Source: Hygrophila difformis (Eukaryota; Streptophyta; Magnoliopsida; Lamiales; Acanthaceae). Taken from it: a DNA stretch of 64,000 bases. The position numbers and the translations under genes are program-made. The stretch lies in contig JAOANR010000006.1 in the NCBI GenBank assembly GCA_030278955.1, positions 12,952,157-13,016,156 on the forward strand, read 5' to 3'. Position 1 is the stretch's first letter. Every line of letters starts with the position of its first letter. The notes under the pieces were generated by a model. It saw nothing but the letters and a program-made list of their open reading frames with translations. It made no database searches and had not been told where the DNA came from. This document shows positions 21,827 through 33,200 of the stretch, piece after piece.

Positions 21827-23281
21827 GTTAGGGTGCGACTAAGCATTTTGACTTGATGTACTGCGGAACATCGCAGCCATTGATTTAATTTATAAATTGA
21901 TGGTTGAGATTAACTTAAAGGTTAAAATAGTAAATTTGCTATGTTTAGTTTGTGAACGCTAATTCTTCCATTCTTCTTCCGTTCTTCTTCTCTTCTTCTT
22001 TGCATTTCAAGGATTGATCTCATACTACCCTCCAATTTGCTTAATTATGCTGCTATACATAGATATACGTCGCTGAAATATTTTTAAATAAAGTCATTGA
22101 ATTGTTCATGAAAACGTACCCGAAATATTCTAGTTGAGTCGCTGAATTGTTCTTCATAGCATCGCTGAATTGTTCTTCATGACATCGCTGAATTCTTCTT
22201 GACAGGCTCGCTGAATTCTTCTTGACAGCCTCGCTGAATTCTTCTTTGTAGCGTCGCTGAATTCTTCTGTGTAATGTGGCTGAATGCTGAACTCTTCTAG
22301 GATAGTGTCGCTTAAATATTTTTTATAGCATCACTAAATTGTTTTTTTTGTAGCATGATTGAAATTGTCTATTAATATATTTGTTACCATTCGTTGATGA
22401 TTATTTGAAAATATTAGATTAGATATGATATTATTTACCAAATATTAGATATGATAACATACTAAATATAGGTTTACCAAATATTAGATATGATATTATT
22501 TACCAAATATTAGATATGATAACAGAAATGTTTTTGGTAGCATCGCTGAATCATTCTTGGTAGCGTCGCTGAATTCTGCTTGGTACCATCGCTGAATTAC
22601 TCTACTTGATCTCGCTGAAATATATTTGATAGCATCCCTTCATTATTTTTGATAGCATCACAGAATTGTTTTTGGTAGCATCGCTGAATTATTCTAGGTT
22701 GCGTCGCTGAATTATTCTTGATATCATCGCTGAATTATGCTAGATACGGTCGCTGAAATATATTTGATAGCATCCCTTCATTATTTTTGGTAGCATCACA
22801 TAATTGTTTTTGATAGTATCGCTGAATCATTCTAGGTTGCGTCGCTGAATTATTCTTGGTACCATCGCTGAATTATGCTAGATACTGTCGCTGAATTCCT
22901 CTACTTGTGGTCCCTGAAATATATTTTATAGCATCACTTAATTGTTTTTGGTAAGATCGCTGAAATGATCTATTAATAAATTTGATACGTATCTTTGATT
23001 ATAAAAAGATATTATTTGAAATATTAGATATGGATTACCAAATATTTAATATGATTTACCAAATAATAAATATGATAACATACTAAATATAGAGTTACCA
23101 AATATTAGATATGATAACATGTCTAAATACTTGTCATATCGCTGAAATGCATTGTTTTTAAAATGAACTATTATTGTGTTATGACAATTATACCCTTTTT
23201 CATTTACAACCCTTGGATTTTAAATGGACGCTTCAGATCGCTGCCTTGATGTGCTGTGGGATTTGTTGATTGCACCCTAAC
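21827..23281. mobile_element. 1.45-kb element of CGCTGAATT repeats with inverted ends
   Basis: The outer ends are a 10-bp inverted repeat: GTTAGGGTGC at 21827 and GCACCCTAAC ending at 23281. Inside, about 20 copies of a 22-23-bp unit with core TCGCTGAATT-TTCTTGGTAGCA are spread over about 22070-22340, 22540-22960 and 23135. In the middle block the units form a higher-order repeat of 138 bp (starts near 22564, 22702 and 22840). Between blocks are AT-rich repeats of TACCAAATATTAGATATGAT. There is no coding frame. Subterminal TTGATGT-CTG-GG motifs occur near both ends. The superfamily is not recognised; no convincing target duplication was found. Confidence 0.7.
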
Positions 23282-23842
23282 TGGACCCAAAAATTATACG
23301 CCGTTCCTTTATTTATGAGGAAATAATTTTATTTATTTTCTGTATTATGGATAAGGAAACATGGAGAAATATTAAATATATTTATTTTCTGTATACTATA
23401 TGCTTCATCTGGATGAGTATTTGGCTTAGTGGTCAAGACCATCCCATCCTATATCCATCCCCTTTGACAAATTTGCTTAATACTTAATACTAGTACTAGT
23501 ATACTACCTACATTTTCTACTCTTGACAATTTTTCTACTTTGCGAGGTAAGAGGATTGAAAATTAAGATATAGGACTTCAAAATGACTATAATTTTTATT
23601 AATTTGATACATACCAAATTTGAGTGGATTGAAGCTGCTTAATCAATGTTTGGGTTTATCCCGCGAAAAGAACGTAGCAACATAACACGAGTCACAACAA
23701 CTTATTTAGGACTTTTTGTAATCATTAATTTAAATTAGCAGCCGCTGAGGAATGAAGATGAACGATATTGGGATTTTGGGCCATGACCGACAAGACTCGT
23801 TTCACTGTGTTTGTGTCGTGAATTCTGAATTCTGAAATTGGA
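23282..23842 (+). other. Upstream region of the xylulokinase gene
   Basis: AT-rich flank with no clear TATA box and no repeat ends. A possible 5' leader precedes the ATG at 23843. A TTAATACTTAATACTAGTACTAGTATAC-like stretch near 23478-23508 is low-complexity. Confidence 0.35.
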
Positions 23843-26800
23843 ATGGAGGACTGATTTCTCCCTCCCCACTCTCTGTTCCTTGGTTTTGACTGTTCCACTC
23901 AGTAAACTTTCTCAATTTCAATTCCTGCTCTTACCTACGTTTTTTAATTCTTCAATTAGTGTTTCTTCGTTCCTGCGTCCCATTTTGTGCTTTCTCGAAT
24001 TTGTTACATGAATTAGTAACTTTTAGTCGTTATGGCTATCCGGAAAGCTAGCAAAATTTTGCTGCGTTAGGGTTTTAATATTCGAGTTTTGTGAACAAAT
24101 ATGAATTTGATTGTTTAATTAGGTCGCTGAAAGTAACTGTATTGGATGCAACCATCAATATATTTGCCACCGAGGTTGTGAATTTTGACGAGGATTTGCC
24201 TCACTACAAAACTAAAGGTGGTGTTTACCGGGATCCGGTGGTGAATGGGAGGGTTGTTTCCCCCACTTTATTGTGGGTGGAGGCACTTGACACCGTGCTT
24301 AGAAGGCTGAAGAACTCGGGGTTGGATTTCGGTAATATTGTTGCTGTTTCTGGCAGTGCACAGCAACATGGCAGTGTGTATTGGAACAATGGAAGTTCTG
24401 CGGTCCTTGCGTCGTTGGACTCAAACAAACCATTGGTGGATCAGCTCGCTGATACGTTCTCGCTTAATGAATCGCCTATCTGGATGGACTGTAGCACCAC
24501 ACCTCAGTGCCGAGCTATTGAGAAGGCTGTGGGAGGTGCATTGGAGTTATCTAAGCTTACTGGTTCATGTGCCCATGAGAGATATGCAGGGCCTCAGATT
24601 AGGAAAATATTTGAAACGCAACCAGAAGTTTATGAAAATACGGAAAGGATCTCGCTCATTAGCTCTTTTATGGCTTCACTTCTTATTGGGGGTTATGCTT
24701 GTATTGATCAAACTGACGGGGCTGGAATGAATCTGATGGACATTAAACTCAGAACATGGTCTGAGAAAGCTTTAGAGGTTTGTGTTGCACATTTTGCTAT
24801 GCATTTAAAGCGTTAAACTGCCCCTTCATGTTTTTGTTTGTTGCCCCACCTACGGACTTTCCTTGACTGGATAGATCAGACTTTCGTTTCCTAGTTGATT
24901 TATGTTTGCATCCATCAATTTGTAGGCTACAGCTCCAGGTTTGGAGAAAAAACTTGGAAATTTAGCTCCTGCATATGCTGTTGCTGGTTTGATATCTAAC
25001 TATCATGTGGAAAGGTTGGCAAGGCATTGCTATTTACCTTTAAAATTTGCATATGGATTTACAAATGACTTACAAAACCAGTACGCATTTTGAAAATAAC
25101 CATTTAAAATACCTTCATGTAAATTGTTATATTTGAATGTAGCCATGTAGGGTATGTATGCTATGCATAATTCTACCTCAAAGAGATTCATGTTTTTACG
25201 AATTCTACATTTTCAATTTCAATCAGAGTATATCGATTTCTGATGCTCATTACAGCATTTTGGCCTGAATTGTTCTTCCTCATTATGAAGTTGATTTTTT
25301 GTTTTTTGAAAATAACTTATCTGAACTCAGTGAACCCCGAGCTGTTATGTACTCATCAGGGGTCAAGGAGCCACATGCATTTCCAGTTAATACAATCAAG
25401 ACTAAAACCTCCTAATATGAAGGTGAATTGATATTCAGTAATTTCTTGCAGATATGGCTTCAACAGACATTGTCTTGTTGTGCAGTGGTCTGGTGACAAC
25501 CCTAATAGCTTAGCAGGTGAGTGTATCCCCAACCATTTAAAATGTATAAGATGCACAGTTGTTAGCTTAGATGGACGTTCTTAATTCTTGGTTAACTTTC
25601 TCAATATTATATACTCCCTCAGTTTCTATATAATTGGAGCGTTTGGAAATTTGACACTATTTACACATGCACTTTGACTTAAAGTTTTATCATAGTTATA
25701 TAAATTCAAATATAGCCAAGAAGGATCTTGTTAGATTCGTCTCGTCGAGTAATTTTTAAATATAGGACTTTTAGAATTTTTACTTGTACCGAAATTGAGT
25801 TATTAATGGTTTAAAATGTGCATTGGACTGCGTGCATTGTGGGTCCGTTTCAATTTTTTAAAACGGAGGGAGTATATTTACTGTCTCCTAGCACAGATGT
25901 GTGTGCATGTAGTTCTGACTCTGAATTGCTCTGTTCATACTGAGCATCCCTTTCTTTAATTTACTGAAGCCAACTCAATACTCATGCTTAATTCCTTTTC
26001 ATTCTACAAATGTTCACCCACAGGCCACAAGTAATTAATTTATCTATGAGAGGTAAAAAAAAGGGAATTGTGTTTCTTTTAGTAAATAACTTATTGCTCT
26101 TGCTTTGCACTAGTTCTGGAACTTGTGGAATGGTACGGATGTGCATGGAAAATTGCACATTCCTATTATTTCTGAATTCCCCAGCCACCCAAGCAGATAT
26201 TTTTGTAGACATCGTTCTGTATAGAATATGGGTTTACTGTCCACCATGTTCAACTGTACTTTGTTGCTTCCTGAACACATGAATGCGAATGCAGACGAAT
26301 GTTTCATTTGTCCATATCTTTCTGTTTAATTTGTTTGAAGTTGCATTTTGTATTGTGTTGGATGATTACAATTTCGAAATTTTCCACTTGATCTTTTTTG
26401 CCTATCTGATGAAAGTGTATATAACCTGTAGGGTTGACACTTGACACTCCTGGAGACTTGGCAATAAGCCTTGGCACTAGTGACACTGTAAGTTGAGAAA
26501 AAAAAATGTTGTATGTGACTTTGACATTAAAAATGGTAATTACTAATTAGGTTGTACAGCATGTAAGATATCCTATCTTCTTCTGCATGAGCCTCTTTGT
26601 GATGGAAATATATTGGTCACATTTAAGGTATTTATTGAAAATAAAATATTTGTAATAGGCTAAAAAAATTACAGCTTAATAATTTAGTGATTTAATTACT
26701 TATATTCATTTTCTGGAAACCAATATATGGGGATATAAATGTACATTAGATACATGTTGCCTTTAGATTCATTGCAAGTGTCTAATTTCATGCTCACCAA

Positions 26801-29581
26801 TATATCTCAGGTTTTTGGGATAGCCAAAGACCACAAACCTGGGCTTGAAGGACACGCATTTCCTAGTCCAGTGGACACAGAAACCTATATGCACATGTTG
26901 GTCTACAAAAATGGATCGCTGACCCGTGAAGGTAAAATATTCCATTGGTTATATTCTGTCAAAGTTTTGAGAAAATGTTAACGTTGAAAGTTCATATTGC
27001 TTATTTCATTTCAACCTCCATAGATATCCGTAATAGGTATGCATACAATTCCTGGGAAATTTTCAATACGTATCTGCAACAAACACCGCATTTAAATGGT
27101 TAGTTGAGTTCGCACTTACATATCTTTGTGGTAATTTTTAGCATGTCTCTCATAGTATTTTGTATGTTTGAGGTGGAAAGATGGGCTTTTACTATAAGGA
27201 GCATGAAATTCTCCCACCTCTTCCAAGTAAGCTTGTTTACTACTTTCTCCATTCATTTTAAAAGTTGTCACGATTTAAGGAAGAGAGAGAAATGAGTATT
27301 TTATTAGTGGGTGAAGGTACAAATAAAGTAGTACTACTAGTACTAGTTATTAGTTGATAGATCATAGAAGGATATGGGAATGGATACTATGCAGATGGTG
27401 CTGCATCCTTTTTGTGATGGTTACATTATGATAATTATGATAGCGATGGTCCAGCATGATTTTGTAATGGAAATTTTCACCAATTACATAATCCCGTCCT
27501 CGCTGAACATTCTATATATGCAAAATGTTGTCATTCTACACAGGGACTAACCAAAAAAATGTAATACTATCATTTATTTCGTAATGGCAAATAAGGAGAG
27601 CATATAACCCTTTAAAAAGTTGGAAGTTATAATATAGTAATAATATTATTTATGATTTTATATTTCATAAAAATAAAAATAAAAATCAGAATATATTAAA
27701 GTTTTAACGCAAAAAAAGGGTTTGTAGATAAATTAATCGATTTTGGAATGCTCAAAGTATGGTTTGGCTAAAGCCAGATAATGGGTATAAGTTTAGTGGT
27801 TTTTGATAACATTTCAGAAAAGGGACTACAATCAATAGTCATTGTTCACGATGTATCTATGGGTGTGGTTACAGATAAGATTCTTACCCTATCAATGTGC
27901 TGCTAAATAGTTTTTGTTGAATTTAAACCCATTGTCTATCTTCTTTCTTAGCCATTGATGTGGCAATAAGACAGAGAAACAGTGCACCCATCAATTGGGA
28001 TGAAAGTGAACATAGCATATATTAAACTAATGTAGTGGAATGGCTTTTAAATGTATAGGCTTGTCACGCTTCTTTTGTTGGATCTTTATGAAGTTGGCGA
28101 GCATCGCTATGTTCTTGCAAACTATGATAACATTTCTCTGTATGGGCTTAGGGAGCATGAAGTCACTGGGTTTGATGCCCCATCTGAGGTTTGTACCATG
28201 AGATGCACATTCCATTGGAACCTTTCCTTTCTTTGATTTTGGTATGAGTTTGAATTAGCTGAAAAAAAAATTTATATGCAAATGTTGAGCGGCAGGTTCG
28301 AGCGCTGATTGAGGGCCAGTTGCTCTCGATGCGTGCTCATGCAGAGAAAATAGGAATGCCTTCTCCTCCAAGGCGTATAATAGCTACTGGTGGAGCATCT
28401 GCAAACAAGTGCATCCTTGACTTGATTGCATCCATTTTTGGTTGCAACATATATACGGTTCAAAGACCAGGTAAGGTTTTCAGTTCTTGATAACACTGTG
28501 ACCCCACCAATTACTAGATTTAAAAACCTATCTCAAGTTTGTGCACCTTGACTTGCTCGAATGAGGCAGGGTCCGGAACAACTCTTGAATTCGCACAGTT
28601 TTAGAATGGAATCACCTTACTCGCTTAAGATATAAAATAGCTTCACGCTTTTACATACTCTGACTAAAATTGATGGTGCAGATGCTTTCACGTGGTGTCT
28701 TTAGTGATTATCTGTAGGCTGGCTTAGGGGTGTAAAATGATCTAGGCTGGCTTGCAAGCTCAGTGAAGATGAACTCGAACTTCATGTTTATTAGGCGTTA
28801 CAAACATATATGCTTATAAGTATATAGCATGTCTTAAAAATAGGGTTTATGAAAATATAATTCACAAAGAAATTAATTAGTTTTTGACGGAGTCGAAGCT
28901 AGAGAAAGGGTGGTAGAATACAAAGGGTAAAGAGGAACGGGTGAGGAATCGAACCCCACCCATAAGGATGGAAGACATGGATTTGGCCACTTGGGCAAAT
29001 CTTCATCCCCACAAAGAAATTAATTTTTTTTGTGCTACACAAAGAAATTAATTGAACTGACTTTGCATGATTTTACATATATAAATAAATCCTCTCTTTT
29101 TTTTTCTTTTTTTTTTGAATTTTATATATATAGAATAATCCCGATACTTTCCTATTTCCTTTCATGCTGACAAGAAATATCAAACTTTTGAGTTTTGAAT
29201 CCCATTTATTCTAAGGAGTTATTCAGTGCAAATAATATCAGATGATCCTATCCTAAGACAGCCATTATTCCTCTTTGATGCTGAAGTACAACTTGCATGT
29301 TTTCTGTCGTCATCTGAATCATGTTATACTACCTATTTTGGTTTGCAGACTCAGCATCTTTAGGGGCTGCATTGAGGGCTGCCCATGGTTGGCTGTGCCA
29401 CAAAAATGGTACATTTGTGCCCATCCATGGCATGTACGTGGACAAACTCCAGCAAACATCTCTGTACTGCAAGCTAGCAGTGCCTGCTGGTGATCCTGAA
29501 CTCGTTGCTAAGTACACTTTGCTAATGAAGAAAAGAGCAGAAATTGAAAATGACTTGGTTCAGAAATTCGGACGAATCTGA
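23843..29581 (+). CDS. Xylulokinase, with in-frame TGA at codon 4
   Basis: This enzyme of the FGGY carbohydrate kinase family phosphorylates D-xylulose to D-xylulose 5-phosphate, probably in the cytosol as for Arabidopsis XK2. Eleven exons fit GT-AG borders and frame: 23843-23901, 24123-24777, 24926-25014, 25452-25516, 26432-26487, 26811-26931, 27024-27098, 27173-27226, 28094-28188, 28296-28470 and 29349-29581, for 558 codons before the final stop. Motifs: LFLGFDCSTQSLK (phosphate-binding start of the fold), GGVYRDP, VSGSAQQHGSVYW, QTDGAGMNLMD, AISLGTSDT, ATGGASANKCILDLIASIFG and PDSASLGAALRAA. The ATG at 23843 is in frame with LFLGFDCSTQ but is followed by GAG GAC TGA, so the reading is interrupted at 23852-23854. 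No other in-frame ATG precedes the family start. The rest of the gene is intact. Confidence 0.88.
23852..23854 (+). other. Premature TGA in xylulokinase exon 1
   Basis: With the ATG at 23843 and the frame fixed by LFLGFDCSTQ and the exon 2 splice phase, the fourth codon is TGA. It could be a real null or weak allele, a base error, or avoided by a non-AUG start such as the CTG at 23873. No acceptor AG lies between the TGA and the conserved residues, so an alternative upstream exon is unlikely to bypass it. Confidence 0.75.
25614..25872. mobile_element. Stowaway-like MITE in xylulokinase intron 4
   Basis: Ends CTCCCTCAGTTTCTATATAA and TTTAAAACGGAGGGAG are bordered by TA on both sides. The interior TTGACTTAAAGTTTTATCATAG, GATCTTGTTAGATTCGTCTC and GAGTTATTAATGGTTTAAAA is shared in the opposite orientation with 43993-44257. 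Confidence 0.88.
28905..29015 (-). mobile_element. SINE-derived fragment in xylulokinase intron 10
   Basis: On the minus strand it has a box A-like TTGCCCAAGTGGCCAAAT and a box B-like GTGGGGTTCGATTCCTC with the spacing of a tRNA-derived SINE. The layout resembles the SINE at 21541-21758. No clear target duplication is visible. Confidence 0.6.
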
Positions 29582-30211
29582 AAACTATAGAAACCGTGAG
29601 GTTTTCTATAGACACGGCATGCTAATACATAAGATGGTTGTTGTAGCCTGTATATAGAAAGTGGGCATGACCTAAGACATTATTTAGATGGATGGATTTG
29701 AATTTCATATGTAATTTGGTGAGGGAATGTGATAATTAAAGTATATATTACAAATTCATCTTTCAAATATAAATCCATTAATCCAAATACCTTTCATTTG
29801 TGATACTGAAAGAAACTTCATGTATAAATTGATGGATTCTATATTCGGTCCTGGAATCATGCAAACTATGTCTTTTATGTATTTTTATGCTCGATCAAAT
29901 CCTTCTAGTATGGAAATATTTAAAAAAAGACGTGTATTGACGGCTGTTTCATTAGTAGGATATATAATCTACTTACCCGGCTCAAACATGAAAGTACAAC
30001 TTTTATACCTTCAACCATTTCAAATATGTTACATTTTCGCCAAGAAACGGCTGCTGTAGTGCTATTACATCCAACAGATTAGACACAATTTGCAACATTT
30101 TATTCAACCAAAAAGGTTAATACACTTCGAATCATAAACTAACTCGGGAACAATTTCAAGATACACGTGCGTGCGCGCACACCAAAAAAAGAAAATACAA
30201 CATTTTTCAGA
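29582..30211. other. Shared 3' region between convergent xylulokinase and xylosidase genes
   Basis: Both 3' ends face this 630-bp interval, so it must hold both transcript tails. It is AT-rich with AATAAA-like variants only and includes an alternating TGCGTGCGCGCAC motif near 30167-30179. The frame across 29820-30059 has no family resemblance and is not called. Confidence 0.5.
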
Positions 30212-33200
30212 TCAAATAGCAATGCGGATGGGATGCACTTCATCACCCACAGTCAAATATACATCCCCAGATTCAATCACCATCATTCCTTCTTCCGTAC
30301 CTCTGCTCAAATGCTCACAAGGGTTCACTTCAAACTCGATGTCTGCTTTCTCATTTGCGCCCAACTCCACTGTCTGAAACCCAACCAGTTGTCTTATTGG
30401 GCTTCCCTTACTACCACCGCGATCATGTTTTGCAAATACGAGGACAGGATGCTTTCCAGCCATCGTCCCTTGATTTTCGACCCTGACAATGGCTGATAAC
30501 TTTGCCTTCTCGCATAACTCCGAGCCCATCTTTGAAACGGGTATGTATCCCGAGTTCCCAGCTGGCTGATCCGTCGTCAAAACTTTGTTGAAGTTCAGTT
30601 CGCTTTGGCTGACAGAAACAAACTTGTACGAGTAGTTTGAGTAGCTAAGACCATGGCCAAACTCAAACACCTTTTCGCCCTGGTAAAATCTGTAGGTTCG
30701 CCCCGGATACCCTGTGGTAGGATCAGCCCTCATTCTCATATCCGTCATTGGTACTTTGATGAACTCTTTTGGGTACCATGTCATGGCCAACCTCCCTCCT
30801 AAATGAAACCCGATTCATCGATTTAGAGAAATAAACACGCATTAGTAAAGAAAACTAAAACTGCATAAACAGAGATGATTTAATGATATAAGAGTTTATA
30901 TGATGGAACAAACCGGGATTGTGATCACCAAAGATGATCTCTGCAATAGCTTTGCCCCCAGACTGGCCAGGATATCCTGCCCACAAAATGCTTCCGATCT
31001 TGGGGTCATTTTTCGCGAAAGATATATCCACTGGACCCCCACAGAGTATCACCAATACAACTGGTTTTTTGGCAGCCCTCGCGACACTCATGATCAGACT
31101 TTGTTGCTGGCCTGGAAGCACCAGGTCTTCACGATCACGCTCCTCACTCTCGCGGTCCTGATTAAGCCCCATTACAAGAACTACATAGTCTGCTGATTTT
31201 GCAAGCTGGATGGATTCTGCTGTAGCAACCGACGTGCAGTTGATGGTGTCGCAGCCAGGATGGAAGTTGGTTTTTCGGATATAGCTCGTAAGCCCTTCGA
31301 GAGGGGTGATGGTCTTGCAAGGAGGCCCTGCATAGTTCCCAACAAGGACCTTTGGAACATTGGCGTTGGGACCAATCACTGCAAGAGACCGAGTTTTTGC
31401 TTTGGACAGAGGAAGAAGATATCCCGAATTCTTTAAAAGGACAATGCCGTGGCGCGCAGTTTCAAGAGCCAACTCGTCGTGCTCCTGCGTGCAAATGTCC
31501 TTTCTTCCGAGGCTTCCATAAGGCGACAGCTCCCTCGGATCGCCATTGAACAGTCCCAATCTCATCCTCACGGCAAAGAGGTTATGAAGGGCTCTGTCTA
31601 TATCTGATTCCAAAAGTTTCCCCTTTTGTACAGCCGATTTTGTATGGTCTCCCAAGTAAGATCCACAGTTTACATCCATGCCTGTGGGATCATACAAAAA
31701 CATTACCAAAAATTACCCCCTTGTTCAGATCCATAGATTGGAAGACAACATAAAGAACTAATAATCCAACCTTAATAATCACTAGGCTATCAAAATTAAT
31801 GAACAGAAGATAACAACTATATATAATGTGGGGCAAGGCAGGGCCGACTGAATTACCTGCTTTGAGGACATCTGCAACGGCATCTTCATGCGACTTGCTG
31901 TAGTTCTGCTTCTCAAATAGAAGCGAGACAGCATCACAATCTGATGTTATGTACCTGATCATTTTCTAAAGTCAATTGACAATACAATTCCTATGATATG
32001 AATACCAATTCAATCTTTTAAGGTGTGAATAAAACAACAAAAAGTCTCACCCTTTGAATCCCCACTCGCCACGGGCAGTCTTTGTTAGGAGATTGTAATC
32101 AGCACAGTTGGGAACTCCATTGACACGGTTATAAGCGCACATTATACCGCTCGCTTTTCCTTCCCCGACGCAGCTCTTAAAAGGCGGCTGAAACGTGTCT
32201 GCCATGTCCTGTTTCGTGACCTACATTTGAACTCAACCCCACACCAGTCATGCTCATGCACAGTAGCATATATATATATAAAATCTAAATGCAAGACGAC
32301 GACAAGTTAAATTGTTCCATGGAAGGCTTACGAGTGCGTTGAAAGTGAAGCGATTGACTCCATTCCAATTGTCGAGATCATAGGCAGTGAGATGCTTGCA
32401 GCATGCAGAAACTAGAAGGCGGCCATCCTTGAGGCCGCCGCCTTGATAGCTGTCGCCTTGAATGCCGCGGACAAAAGAGACCGCGTATCGGCTCACAACC
32501 AAGGGGTCTTCACCGGGCGTCTCTTGGCCACGCCCCCACCGTGGATCCCGGAAAACGTTGATGTTGGGGGCCCAAAATGTCATCCCGTTTGCCTCTCCTT
32601 CATTGTATATTGCTCTTGCCTCTGTCCCAATAGCCTTTCAAATTAATGCAGCATGGTTAGTACTACAATAAAACGTCAGGAAAATGCATGTAATAAACCT
32701 TAAATTTTGCGGCTGAAGCTATACAAGCAGGGCCGGTCCTCAGGGGTGGCGAGAAGTGCAATTGCCCAGGGCCCGTTTAGTAGGGTCTAAATTTTATTTT
32801 AATTTTTAATAATAATTTTTTATTGCTATGATATTAATTTTTCACTTAATTCTTTATGTTATCCAATTTTAATAGAGCAAAACTAACTATTATTTTATTA
32901 TTTAGTTTTTTCTTCACCAAAAAAGTTATAACATTATATGAATATAATGAGAAATCATTTATGTCGACAAACTTTTATTTTTAAGAATATTTCAATGTTA
33001 TATTTATTTAGATTGAATCGTGACATATTATCTTAGACAAAAATCTCGAGTTTGAGCCTTTGTGTATTCGGAAGAACCAACCCTTCAAAGCCCACTAGAT
33101 ACTCAAGGGATTAGTTTTGGGCTCAACGAGACCTGTGGATATCCAGTTATTCAAAAAAAAAAGGGACCTCCTATTTTATTTCGCCTAAGGCCCCTAAAAT

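Noticed and set aside
23852..23854. Calling the whole xylulokinase locus a pseudogene
   Set aside because: The single TGA is the only defect. All splice sites and ten further exons are intact, so a sequence error or alternative start is as likely as real loss.
29820..30059. 79-residue frame suspected to be organelle-derived
   Set aside because: The translation does not match a chloroplast or mitochondrial protein I can recognise, and it lies where the xylulokinase transcript tail is expected.
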